Origin: Planctomycetota bacterium
GTDB lineage: Bacteria > Planctomycetota > Planctomycetia > Pirellulales > Pirellulaceae
Assembly: GCA_018970165.1 (NCBI GenBank)
Contig: JAGWWZ010000023.1
Location: forward strand, 1-39,590
Reading direction: 5' to 3'
DNA: 39,590 bases
The translations under genes and the position numbers were made by a program. A model generated the notes under the pieces. It saw nothing but the letters and a program-made list of their open reading frames with translations. It did not search any database and had not been told where the DNA came from. Positions 16,476 through 23,955 of this stretch are shown here, in pieces (the stretch's first letter is position 1; each line of letters opens with the position of its first letter).

Positions 16476-17866
16476 GTCGTCGCGATTTCTTGATGCGATC
16501 CGCAAGCGGCTTCGGTGCAGTCGCACTGATGGCGTTGCTCGCTGAGCAGGAACGTCGTAACGCTTGTGCTGCAGATCAACTTCCTCAACCCCACTTCCAA
16601 GGTACGGCCAAGAGCGTCATCTTCCTCTACATGGACGGTGGTGTATCGCAGGTCGACACATTGGATCCCAAACCTCTACTGACCAAGTATCACGGCCGCA
16701 GTCCCGGCGAGTTCTTCGAGGTGGCCCCTACGCAGTTCAACAACGTGGGAACGGTCATGGGATCACCGTGGGAATTCTCCAAACATGGGGAGAGCGGCAT
16801 CGAGATCAGCAGTTTGTTCCCCATGATTGCGGGGCATGCCGATAAGCTGGCCGTGGTTCGCTCGATGACTTCGAAGTTTCCGGAGCACACGTCCGCCAAT
16901 TACTTTTTGCACACCGGTCATGCATTGCAGGGTCGTCCGAGCATGGGTGCGTGGGTTACCTATGGTTTGGGAAGCGAATGCCAGGATCTTCCCGGCTTTA
17001 TCGTCCTCAATGGAGGTTTGATTCCTCCTGGAGGCCTGGACTGTTTTGGAAATGGTTTCCTCGCCGCAACCTATCAGGGATCGGTCCTCAAGCCCAAGCA
17101 AGAGAGCCTCGCGAACGTGAAGCCGCTTGAGCCATCGCTCGATCTGCAGCGTCGCAAGCTCGATTTTTTGCGAAACCTCGATCGCGAAACGCTCGATACC
17201 TATGGTCAGCAAGACGCAGTCGAGTCAGCCATCGCAAACTATGAACTCGCCTTTCGCATGCAGTCGGCGGTCCCCAAAGTCTGCGATCTCTCGCAAGAAA
17301 CCGAAGCGACTCGCAAGATGTACGGCCTCGATCATGCGTATGAGCCCACGCGAATCTTCGCCCAAGAGTGCTTGATGGCTCGCAGGTTGGTGGAAAGCGG
17401 AGTCCGTTTCATCGAACTGACCTGCCCAAGCGTTGGCCACGATCGTTGGGATCAGCACAGCAACATCAAAGAAGGACACAGCAAGAATGCCTTGGCAGTC
17501 GATCAACCCATTGCTGCCTTGCTCCAGGATCTGCAGCAACGCGGATTGCTCGATTCAACTCTGGTGGTCTGGTCGGGAGAGTTCGGACGCACCCCCTTCG
17601 CACAAGGATCCGATGGTCGCGATCACAATCCCTTCGCCTTCTCGATCTGGATGGCCGGCGGAGGCATTAAGGGGGGGACTGTTCATGGCGCGACCGACGA
17701 ATGGGGGTATCGGGCCGTCGAAAACAAGTGCGAGATCCACGATCTGCACGCCACGATGCTCCACTGCCTCGGCTTGGATCACACCCGCTCCACGTTCCGA
17801 TTCGGAGGTCGCGACATGCGATTGACCGATGTTCACGGCCACGTGATCCACGAGATCCTATCCTAA
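16469..17866 (+). CDS. DUF1501 protein with Tat signal
   Basis: The 465-residue product begins with a twin-arginine signal (SRRDFLMRSASGFGAVALMALLA), so it is probably exported folded. SVIFLYMDGGVSQVDTLDPKP, SGEFGRTPFAQGSDGRDHNPFAFSIWMAGGGIKGG and HDLHATMLHCLGLDH are hallmark blocks of DUF1501, an alkaline-phosphatase/sulfatase-superfamily group very common in planctomycetes, with likely metal ligands in the GGxS and GRDH segments. The enzymatic activity is not known. The ATG at 16469 has GAGGAG about 8 nt upstream and overlaps the stop of the AroE-like gene. DUF1501 genes commonly follow a DUF1549/DUF1553 cytochrome gene; here that partner is missing and the AroE-like gene takes its place. 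Confidence 0.9.
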   Translation: MVSRRDFLMRSASGFGAVALMALLAEQERRNACAADQLPQPHFQGTAKSVIFLYMDGGVSQVDTLDPKPLLTKYHGRSPGEFFEVAPTQFNNVGTVMGSPWEFSKHGESGIEISSLFPMIAGHADKLAVVRSMTSKFPEHTSANYFLHTGHALQGRPSMGAWVTYGLGSECQDLPGFIVLNGGLIPPGGLDCFGNGFLAATYQGSVLKPKQESLANVKPLEPSLDLQRRKLDFLRNLDRETLDTYGQQDAVESAIANYELAFRMQSAVPKVCDLSQETEATRKMYGLDHAYEPTRIFAQECLMARRLVESGVRFIELTCPSVGHDRWDQHSNIKEGHSKNALAVDQPIAALLQDLQQRGLLDSTLVVWSGEFGRTPFAQGSDGRDHNPFAFSIWMAGGGIKGGTVHGATDEWGYRAVENKCEIHDLHATMLHCLGLDHTRSTFRFGGRDMRLTDVHGHVIHEILS

Positions 17867-17926
17867 CCCTAAGCGTGAGCGAGGGCCCCACGAGGGTAGG
17901 CATCGCAAGCGGACTAGGAATTCATG

Positions 17927-17932
17927 TATAAT
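17927..17932 (+). promoter_or_regulatory. Possible -10 box upstream of the PQQ-like gene
   Basis: A perfect TATAAT lies 77 bp before the chosen start of the PQQ-like protein gene. A recognisable TTGACA-type -35 is not seen at the right spacing, so this rests on the -10 match alone. Confidence 0.3.
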
Positions 17933-18008
17933 ACGATCCGTGTCCTATCAGATTCCCGACGAAATCTTAGTCCCTTTCCATCAAGCTAGACCTTTCCTGG
18001 ACCTCATC

Positions 18009-19358
18009 ATGAAACCCTCCAATCATACAGCTTACGCGCTGCGAACTGCCTGGTCAGTTGTCGCTCTGGCCGTCTTTGCCTTCGTAACCATCGGGGCAGG
18101 GGAGGGAAGGGGGGAGGATTGGCCGCAATGGATGGGGCCTAATCGAGACAATCAATGGAAGCCCGCATCCATTCCCACCAAGTTTCCCGAGGGAGGGCTT
18201 CAAGCGAAGTGGGCTGCTCCTATAGGGGGAGGTTACGCTGGTCCAGCTGTGGTCGGCAATCGCGTTTATGTGACTGATTTGATCACCCAAGCGGATGCCA
18301 AAGTTGATAACTTTGGACGCAAGTCCTTCGATGGGACCGAGCGAGTTCTCTGCATCGACGACAGCAACGGCAAACTGCTCTGGAAACATGAGTACCCGGT
18401 TCGCTACGCCATTTCGTATCCTGCAGGTCCTCGCTGCACACCGATTGTTGATGGTCCGCGAGTCTACACGTTGGGTGCCGAGGGAGATTTGTTCTGTTTC
18501 GAACGAGAAACCGGCAAGATCCTATGGTCCAAACAACTTAAGGAGGTCTACAAGACTAACTCAGCCCTTTGGGGATATGCTGCCCATCCGCTGATCGATG
18601 GCGAGAACCTCATCACCCTAGCTGGCGGCAACGGTTCGCAGACGGTCTGTCTCAACAAGACCACCGGCGAGGAAGTCTGGAGATTCGGAACCGCGAGCGA
18701 ACAAGGCTATTCCCCTCCCACCATCATCGAAGCCGCAGGTGTTCGTCAATTAATTCTCGTCAATCCCGATGCAGTAAATTCCGTTGATCCCTCAAATGGC
18801 AAACTTTATTGGACCGTTCCTTATCAAGCCGACAACGGCTCGATCATCATGAGCCCCGTGAGGTCCGGCAACTACTTGTATGTCGGAGGATATTCGAACA
18901 AAAGTCTGATGCTCGAACTGGATGCGAAGAGCCCAGGTGCTAATCCGCTTTGGCGCAACGCAGCCAAGAAAGGGATGTCTCCGGTCAACGTGCAGCCGAT
19001 GGTGATCGGCGATGTCATGTACGGTTGCGATCAGAGTGGCGAAATGATGGCCGTGAAGTTACCGAGCGGCGACCGCTTGTGGGAGACCAGCAAGCCTGTC
19101 AGCAAGCGGCCGCAAGGGAGCGGAACCGCGTTCGTGGTTCGTAGCAACGAGTTGTTTTTCTTGTTCAATGAGAGTGGGGAACTTGTGATCGCGAAGATGA
19201 ATCCTCAAGGTTACGAAGAACTGGCTCGAACCAAGATCATTGAGCCCACCAACAACGCATTTGGACGCGAAGTCGTGTGGTGCGCGCCCGCCTTCGCAAA
19301 CGGTTCAATTTACGTCCGCAACGATGAGAAACTGATCCGCGTCCCGCTATCACAGTAA
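18009..19358 (+). CDS. Secreted PQQ-like beta-propeller protein
   Basis: The 449-residue product has an N-terminal signal peptide (hydrophobic about 14-32) followed by EDWPQWMGPNRDNQW, the standard opening of planctomycete outer-membrane/periplasmic PQQ-repeat proteins. Repeated blades contain the GKxLWxxE tryptophan-docking pattern: DSNGKLLWKHEY, RETGKILWSKQL, KTTGEEVWRFG, PSNGKLYWTV and LPSGDRLWETS. It is expected to fold as an eight-bladed or similar propeller outside the cytoplasm; whether it binds PQQ is not shown, and many relatives do not. ATG at 18009 was chosen for the signal peptide; an upstream GTG at 17940 is in frame. A G-rich word (18093-18117) encodes the low-complexity GAGEGRGED linker right after the signal peptide. 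Confidence 0.85.
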   Translation: MKPSNHTAYALRTAWSVVALAVFAFVTIGAGEGRGEDWPQWMGPNRDNQWKPASIPTKFPEGGLQAKWAAPIGGGYAGPAVVGNRVYVTDLITQADAKVDNFGRKSFDGTERVLCIDDSNGKLLWKHEYPVRYAISYPAGPRCTPIVDGPRVYTLGAEGDLFCFERETGKILWSKQLKEVYKTNSALWGYAAHPLIDGENLITLAGGNGSQTVCLNKTTGEEVWRFGTASEQGYSPPTIIEAAGVRQLILVNPDAVNSVDPSNGKLYWTVPYQADNGSIIMSPVRSGNYLYVGGYSNKSLMLELDAKSPGANPLWRNAAKKGMSPVNVQPMVIGDVMYGCDQSGEMMAVKLPSGDRLWETSKPVSKRPQGSGTAFVVRSNELFFLFNESGELVIAKMNPQGYEELARTKIIEPTNNAFGREVVWCAPAFANGSIYVRNDEKLIRVPLSQ

Positions 19359-19360
19359 CC

Positions 19361-19562
19361 CAATGCAGAGCAGTTGTCCTCAACTGCCCCCGCTCAGCGT
19401 TACCAACTGGAAAGCCTTACAATCTATTTTGCCGTGCCAACGAGTCCTTGATTTGATACCGTGCGGCGAGACCGTATTCTCAACAAAATGAGAAACGCAG
19501 CGCGGGAACAGCAGAGGACTGCTGTTCTACACTGGCAATGTAGAGCCGTTGTCCTCAACTGC
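19361..19562. repeat. Dispersed hairpin repeats in the gap before the Hyi-like gene
   Basis: A 27-bp segment at 19361-19387 recurs at 19536-19562 with two mismatches; both end GTTGTCCTCAACTGC. The first copy forms the hairpin GCAGTTG-TCCT-CAACTGC (19370-19387). Between them, 19506-19527 forms GAACAGCAG-AGGA-CTGCTGTTC. The four-base loops TCCT and AGGA are complementary to each other. No T-run follows, so a simple terminator is unlikely. Confidence 0.8.
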
Positions 19563-19619
19563 TCTTGCGAGGCGCAACGTTTCATTCCCTTCAACTACAG
19601 CAAACCATCGAGACTACCT

Positions 19620-20531
19620 ATGACAACACCTAACAAATCCTCGGAAATGACGCGACGATCCTTTGGCCTGGGAGCGATCGGTACAACGGCTTCGGCGGCA
19701 GTACTTACTGGCACGATGACCGGGGCAGGGCAGGGGGCTACGGCGGCAGAGGCCGCAGTAACGCCAACTCCAAATAAAGGTCGCCTCAACCAATCCCTTT
19801 GCAAGTGGTGTTACGACCGCAATCTATCGCTCGATGATCTCTGTGTCATCGCGAAAGAACTCGGCATGGTCGGAATCGATCTGCTGACTCCCAAAGATTT
19901 TGAAACAGTAAAAAAGCATGGCTTGGTCTGCACGATGGTTTCGTCGCACCCGCTCACGGATGGATTGTGCGATCCCAAGTACTGGGACAAATCCCTTGCA
20001 GTCCTGAACGAAACGATCGAAGCAACTTCCGCTGCCGGTTTCCGCAATGTCATCACCTTTTCAGGCAATGCTCGCGGTATCGATCGCAAGACTGGAATGA
20101 AGAACTGCGCGGAGGCCCTCAAAAAGATCGTGCCGGTGGCGGAGAAGAAGAATGTGATCCTCAACATGGAACTGCTCAATAGCCGCGTTGATCATGGCGA
20201 CTACATGTGCGACTTGTCGGCGTGGGGTGTCGAGTTGTGCAAAGAGGTTGGCAGCGATCATTTCAAGCTGCTGTTCGATATCTACCACATGCAGATCATG
20301 GAAGGAGATATCATTCGAACGATCCAGAGGGATCACAAATACTTTGGTCATTACCATACCGGCGGCAATCCCGGCCGGCATGAGATCGATGACACTCAGG
20401 AGTTGTATTACCCCGCAGTCGCGAAAGCGATCGCGGATACTGGGTACGACGGTTACTTCGCGCACGAGTTCATCCCGGTTCAGGATGTCAAAGTCGGCTT
20501 GGCAGAAGCCGTCAAACGCTGCACCGTGTAG
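19620..20531 (+). CDS. Tat-exported hydroxypyruvate isomerase-like TIM-barrel protein
   Basis: The 303-residue product has a twin-arginine signal (TRRSFGLGAI, residues 11-20) and an Ala/Gly-rich linker, then an AP-endonuclease-2-type TIM barrel. The metal-ligand pattern of hydroxypyruvate isomerase is intact: E184 in NMELLNSRVDH, D220 and H223 in LFDIYHMQ, H246 in GHYHTGGNPGRHEID, and E283 in AHEFIP. Family members interconvert hydroxypyruvate and tartronate semialdehyde or isomerise other sugars; the secreted substrate here is unknown. ATG at 19620 was chosen because it precedes the Tat signal; the frame is open to 19461 but covers repeat DNA. A G-tract word (19722-19737) lies in the linker. 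The stop codon lies in an 11-bp direct repeat (20530-20555). Confidence 0.85.
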   Translation: MTTPNKSSEMTRRSFGLGAIGTTASAAVLTGTMTGAGQGATAAEAAVTPTPNKGRLNQSLCKWCYDRNLSLDDLCVIAKELGMVGIDLLTPKDFETVKKHGLVCTMVSSHPLTDGLCDPKYWDKSLAVLNETIEATSAAGFRNVITFSGNARGIDRKTGMKNCAEALKKIVPVAEKKNVILNMELLNSRVDHGDYMCDLSAWGVELCKEVGSDHFKLLFDIYHMQIMEGDIIRTIQRDHKYFGHYHTGGNPGRHEIDDTQELYYPAVAKAIADTGYDGYFAHEFIPVQDVKVGLAEAVKRCTV

Positions 20532-20555
20532 ATAGACACGATGCAGATAGACACG
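20530..20555. repeat. 11-bp direct repeat at the stop codon of the Hyi-like gene
   Basis: AGATAGACACG occurs at 20530-20540 and 20545-20555, a period of 15. The first copy includes the last two bases of the TAG stop codon (20529-20531). It fills most of the 45-bp gap between converging genes. Confidence 0.8.
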
Positions 20556-20576
20556 TCCGGTCCGTGAGCTTGATGA

Positions 20577-22058
20577 TCAATCCACTGCGTGGAGCCAAAA
20601 CGCGGACGCTTGCCATGGAGCGTGATCGAGGAACAATCCCTTCCCAGTTAAATCGTCTCCATGCCAGTCGTAGCAGGCTTCGCGAAGTTGGTCTTGCAGT
20701 TGCCACTGAGATCCTGAGAGATGCGCGAAGGGAAGTCGAACATGGCATTGGCTTTGATGCGGGGAATAGTTCACAGCAACAACCAGCGATTCCGCTTGCT
20801 TGCGTTGCCAAAGGAAAACCAAGAACGATTCGTGTGTTCCGTTTCCTTCCCAACCCGGTGTGCAGTCTAGCAGTTGCCATCGCCCATTTCGAACTGCTGG
20901 CATACGCAACACCGTCATCAGCTTTTCGTAAAAGGATCGAATCGCTGGATCGATCGGTTCGATTGGCCCGCGAATGAGGTGAGGTGAAATTCTTTTTTTT
21001 CGGCCTTCGAATTGGCCTTGGTGGAAAAAGCGAAGTCCAGGCGTGAGGAAAGTTACTGCGGCAGCGGCTTGGTATTGTTCAGGGGGGAATATCTTTGCCG
21101 CCCGCGGTTCGTCGTGGTTTTCCAAGAAGCGGGCGAGCTTGTCTTGATAATCCGGAGCCGCGCATAGATGAGCTCGCAACGGGCCAACGTGTCCGTCCCG
21201 CAATCGGTCATAAAGTCGTTTGTCGTACGTATAGTTGAATCCCTGTTGTTGGAGCGTCCACTCCAGATCCCAATACACTTCCGCCATGAACATGAAGTCT
21301 TGGAAGCGCTCTCGTACCGCAGTCGTTGCCTTCGGCCAGAACAACGGCGCCCGACGGCCCCATGTGCGTTCAAAAACATCTGGTAGAACTAACATAGCCA
21401 TATCGCAACGTACGCCATCGCATTGCTTGGCGATACGCATCAACTCTGCGATCATCGCCTCTTGCAACTTTGGGTTGGAATAATCGAGTTGCAGCGTATC
21501 AGGCCAGCCTGAGAAATACGGATCGCGGCCATAGGCGAGTATCCGGTCGCCTCCCCGGCTTTTGACCCGTGTGTAGTTATGCGGCGCACTGGTCAGGTCG
21601 TTTTCGGTTCCTTGGATGAAATGCTCGATGTGATCCTCGACCCAAGGATGCCCGAGCCCCATGTGATTAGGTACGAAATCGAGCATCAGCTTTAGGCCTC
21701 GCCCAAGCAATCGCTCTCTCAATCGAGCAAGCGCCGCATCCCCGCCAAGATTTGGATGAACCGTGTAGGAAGTGATCGCGAAACCTGAGCCAGCGATATC
21801 CTCCTCCCGTAAATCTGGGAGGGTCTCCTCAAACTCATGACGCCATTCACGATGGCTTCGGGATACCAGCCGTGCATCTGGGCCTGTTTGCCAGACGCTA
21901 AGCAACCAGATCCAATCGAACCCCATCTCGGAAATCTGATCGAGTTCCGAGTCGGGAATGTCATCTAGGGTAGCGGGCTTGCCAAGTGCACGGGACAGTT
22001 CCGTCAGCCACACGCGGGTATTGATTTGGTATAGGGACGGATAACGAGTTTCAGACAT
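20577..22058 (-). CDS. GH13 alpha-amylase-family enzyme
   Basis: The 493-residue product is a clan GH-H barrel with all four conserved regions: DFVPNH (127-132), GVRCDMAML with the nucleophile Asp (219), FMAEVYWD with the acid/base Glu (260) and ENHDEPR with the stabilising Asp (316). It lacks a signal peptide, so it acts in the cytoplasm on an alpha-glucoside, by hydrolysis or transfer; the exact specificity (glucosidase, transglycosylase or phosphorylase) cannot be read from these motifs. The C-terminal WLHAVD end fits a small beta domain. ATG at 22058 has a GAGAG just upstream; an ATG at 22103 is in frame and cannot be excluded. It is a single-gene unit, convergent with the Hyi-like gene and divergent from the GT9 gene. 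Confidence 0.85.
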   Translation of the reverse strand: MSETRYPSLYQINTRVWLTELSRALGKPATLDDIPDSELDQISEMGFDWIWLLSVWQTGPDARLVSRSHREWRHEFEETLPDLREEDIAGSGFAITSYTVHPNLGGDAALARLRERLLGRGLKLMLDFVPNHMGLGHPWVEDHIEHFIQGTENDLTSAPHNYTRVKSRGGDRILAYGRDPYFSGWPDTLQLDYSNPKLQEAMIAELMRIAKQCDGVRCDMAMLVLPDVFERTWGRRAPLFWPKATTAVRERFQDFMFMAEVYWDLEWTLQQQGFNYTYDKRLYDRLRDGHVGPLRAHLCAAPDYQDKLARFLENHDEPRAAKIFPPEQYQAAAAVTFLTPGLRFFHQGQFEGRKKRISPHLIRGPIEPIDPAIRSFYEKLMTVLRMPAVRNGRWQLLDCTPGWEGNGTHESFLVFLWQRKQAESLVVAVNYSPHQSQCHVRLPFAHLSGSQWQLQDQLREACYDWHGDDLTGKGLFLDHAPWQASAFWLHAVD

Positions 22059-22221
22059 CTTGCTCTCGCTCAAATGATCTCTAACGGCGACGTGTTTCGA
22101 CATTTTGAAACTGAGTTCAGCTTAATTGCAGGAAAACAAACGAATAGTATCGCGTCAATGAAAACACAACTGAGTTGCTCTTGACCCCAGCTTTGCGCAG
22201 CTTCTATACCTTTCCCAAATC

Positions 22222-23289
22222 ATGAAACTCGCGATCATGCTTCCGAACTGGGTGGGGGATGCCTGCATGGCAACGCCCACGTTGCGCGCTCTGCGTGAAG
22301 GTGTGCAGGAGTTTGACGAAGTCTGCTGGGTGGGGCGCCCCGCGCCGCTGATGGTCCTCGAGGGTTTGCCCTGGGCTGATTCACGCTTGATGTACAAACC
22401 ACGCGCTCGCGGGGGCGATTTGCTATCAAGGCGAGGACTGGTCCGCGAGTTGAGACGCAGACAATTCGACGCTGTCGTTTTGTTCACCAACAGCCTTTCG
22501 AGCGCCGCGATCGCATGGCTCAGCGGAATCCCGCGCCGAATCGGTTTTGCTCGAGATGGACGCTCCTGGCTACTGACCGATCGCATTCCAGTTATCGATG
22601 ACCATCACAATGCACACACCGATCCGTGCATCGATACCTATCTGCGGCTCGCATCGTACCTGGGATGCGATGTTTCAGATCGGCGGATGGAGTTGGCTGT
22701 CACGGAAGAAGATCGAAACCGGACCGATGAGCTCTGGAGGCAAGTTGGTTTCCAAGACGATCGATTCACGGTGGTCATGAATACCGGGGCAGCAATCGCC
22801 GACACGAAACGCTGGCCAGTCGAGCATGCGGCGGCCACAGCTCGTGTGTTGAGTCGACAATACGGCGCACAAGTCTTGATCCATTGCGGGCCTGCAGAGC
22901 GAGCAATCGCCGATGAGGTGCAGGCAAGGGCAGGGGAGCCGCGAGTTCGAAGCATGGGATGTATCCCCTCGCTACCCTTGGGGTTGAGCAAGGGAGCAAT
23001 TCAGAGATCGGACCTGGTTATCTCAACCGACAGCGGACCGCGGCATATGGCCGTGGCCTTTGGAAAGCCGATCGTGACTCTGTTCGGCTCGGTTTCAGCT
23101 GCCTTGACAACAACTTACAACCGTCCGGAAACGATTCTGTCGTTGGGTTTGGCATGCCAGCCGTGCGGCAAGTACCAATGCCCTCTGAAGCATGCCCGCT
23201 GCATGAAGGATCTGGACAGCCAACGCGTTCTCAACGCTGCCGTGAAAATTATCGAAGACTCACCTGGGTTGTTGCGCCGGGCAAGCTGA
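22222..23289 (+). CDS. Glycosyltransferase family 9, ADP-heptose:LPS heptosyltransferase-like
   Basis: The 355-residue product begins KLAIMLPNWVGDACMATPTLRAL, the N-terminal signature of WaaF/WaaC-type heptosyltransferases. The nucleotide-side blocks GAAIADTKRWPVEHAA and STDSGPRHMAVAFGKPIVTLFGSV are also conserved. By family it transfers a heptose (or another sugar) from an ADP-sugar to lipid A-core or a related acceptor at the cytoplasmic face of the inner membrane. The C-terminus is Cys-rich (CQPCGKYQCPLKHARCMKD), which is common in WaaF relatives. It begins a plus-strand run with apt and the GT-C-like protein. There is no Shine-Dalgarno sequence before the ATG. One G-tract word lies in a poorly conserved loop (22926-22938). 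Confidence 0.85.
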   Translation: MKLAIMLPNWVGDACMATPTLRALREGVQEFDEVCWVGRPAPLMVLEGLPWADSRLMYKPRARGGDLLSRRGLVRELRRRQFDAVVLFTNSLSSAAIAWLSGIPRRIGFARDGRSWLLTDRIPVIDDHHNAHTDPCIDTYLRLASYLGCDVSDRRMELAVTEEDRNRTDELWRQVGFQDDRFTVVMNTGAAIADTKRWPVEHAAATARVLSRQYGAQVLIHCGPAERAIADEVQARAGEPRVRSMGCIPSLPLGLSKGAIQRSDLVISTDSGPRHMAVAFGKPIVTLFGSVSAALTTTYNRPETILSLGLACQPCGKYQCPLKHARCMKDLDSQRVLNAAVKIIEDSPGLLRRAS

Positions 23290-23319
23290 TACACCAGCCA
23301 GCTCTTGCTATACTGTGAC

Positions 23320-23358
23320 GTCCACTTGGGGTTGTCCACTTGGGGTTGTCCACTTGGG
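23320..23358. repeat. 14-bp tandem repeat upstream of apt
   Basis: GTCCACTTGGGGTT occurs at 23320-23333 and 23334-23347, followed by an 11-base partial copy at 23348-23358 (2.8 copies). It lies in the 110-bp gap between the GT9 gene and apt, about 40 bp before the apt start. Confidence 0.9.
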
Positions 23359-23399
23359 ACACTCCTAGCGACAATCGTAACCTTCAATGCAAGTAAGCC

Positions 23400-23927
23400 A
23401 TGCGCGATCCTCAACTCGACCTGACCCGTTTCGTCCGCGACATCCCCGATTTTCCTAAGCCCGGGATTCTGTTCCGCGATATTACACCCTTGCTTGGAAA
23501 TCCGAGTGCCTTTCGCGAAACGATCGCGCGCATGGCCGACTTGGTGCGGGACTTGAAAGTCGATGCACTGGTGGCTGCCGAAGCTCGAGGTTTCATCTTC
23601 GCAGCACCTCTAGCCATCGAGTTGGGTGCTGCATTCATTCCGGTTCGCAAACCGGGGAAACTGCCGTACGACAAACACTCTTTCTCCTACGATCTCGAGT
23701 ACGGCAGCGACACGCTCGAGATGCACAAAGACGCCCTGCAACCCGGAGAGCGAGTTCTGCTCGTTGATGACTTGCTGGCGACCGGCGGAACTGTCGAAGC
23801 CTGTTGCCGATTGCTCGAGAATTATCAGGCTCAAGTGGTCGGATGTTTGTTCTGTATCGAACTGGCTGCGTTGGGAGGACGCCAGCGGCTCGCTCCGCAT
23901 CGCGTTGAGGCTCTTCTCAAATATTGA
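23400..23927 (+). CDS. apt: Adenine phosphoribosyltransferase
   Basis: The 175-residue protein salvages adenine with PRPP to give AMP in the cytoplasm. [22 protein letters not shown] is the typical APT N-terminus, [14 protein letters not shown] is the base-binding region, VRKPGKLPY the flexible loop, and [13 protein letters not shown] the PRPP motif. Length is normal for the family. The ATG follows AAGTAAG. The GT-C-like gene starts about 28 bp after its stop, so the two may be co-transcribed, though no functional link is evident. Confidence 0.95.
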   Translation: MRDPQLDLTRFVRDIPDFPKPGILFRDITPLLGNPSAFRETIARMADLVRDLKVDALVAAEARGFIFAAPLAIELGAAFIPVRKPGKLPYDKHSFSYDLEYGSDTLEMHKDALQPGERVLLVDDLLATGGTVEACCRLLENYQAQVVGCLFCIELAALGGRQRLAPHRVEALLKY

Positions 23928-23955
23928 TGGCAGCACTAGTGGGTATGGTCGCGAC

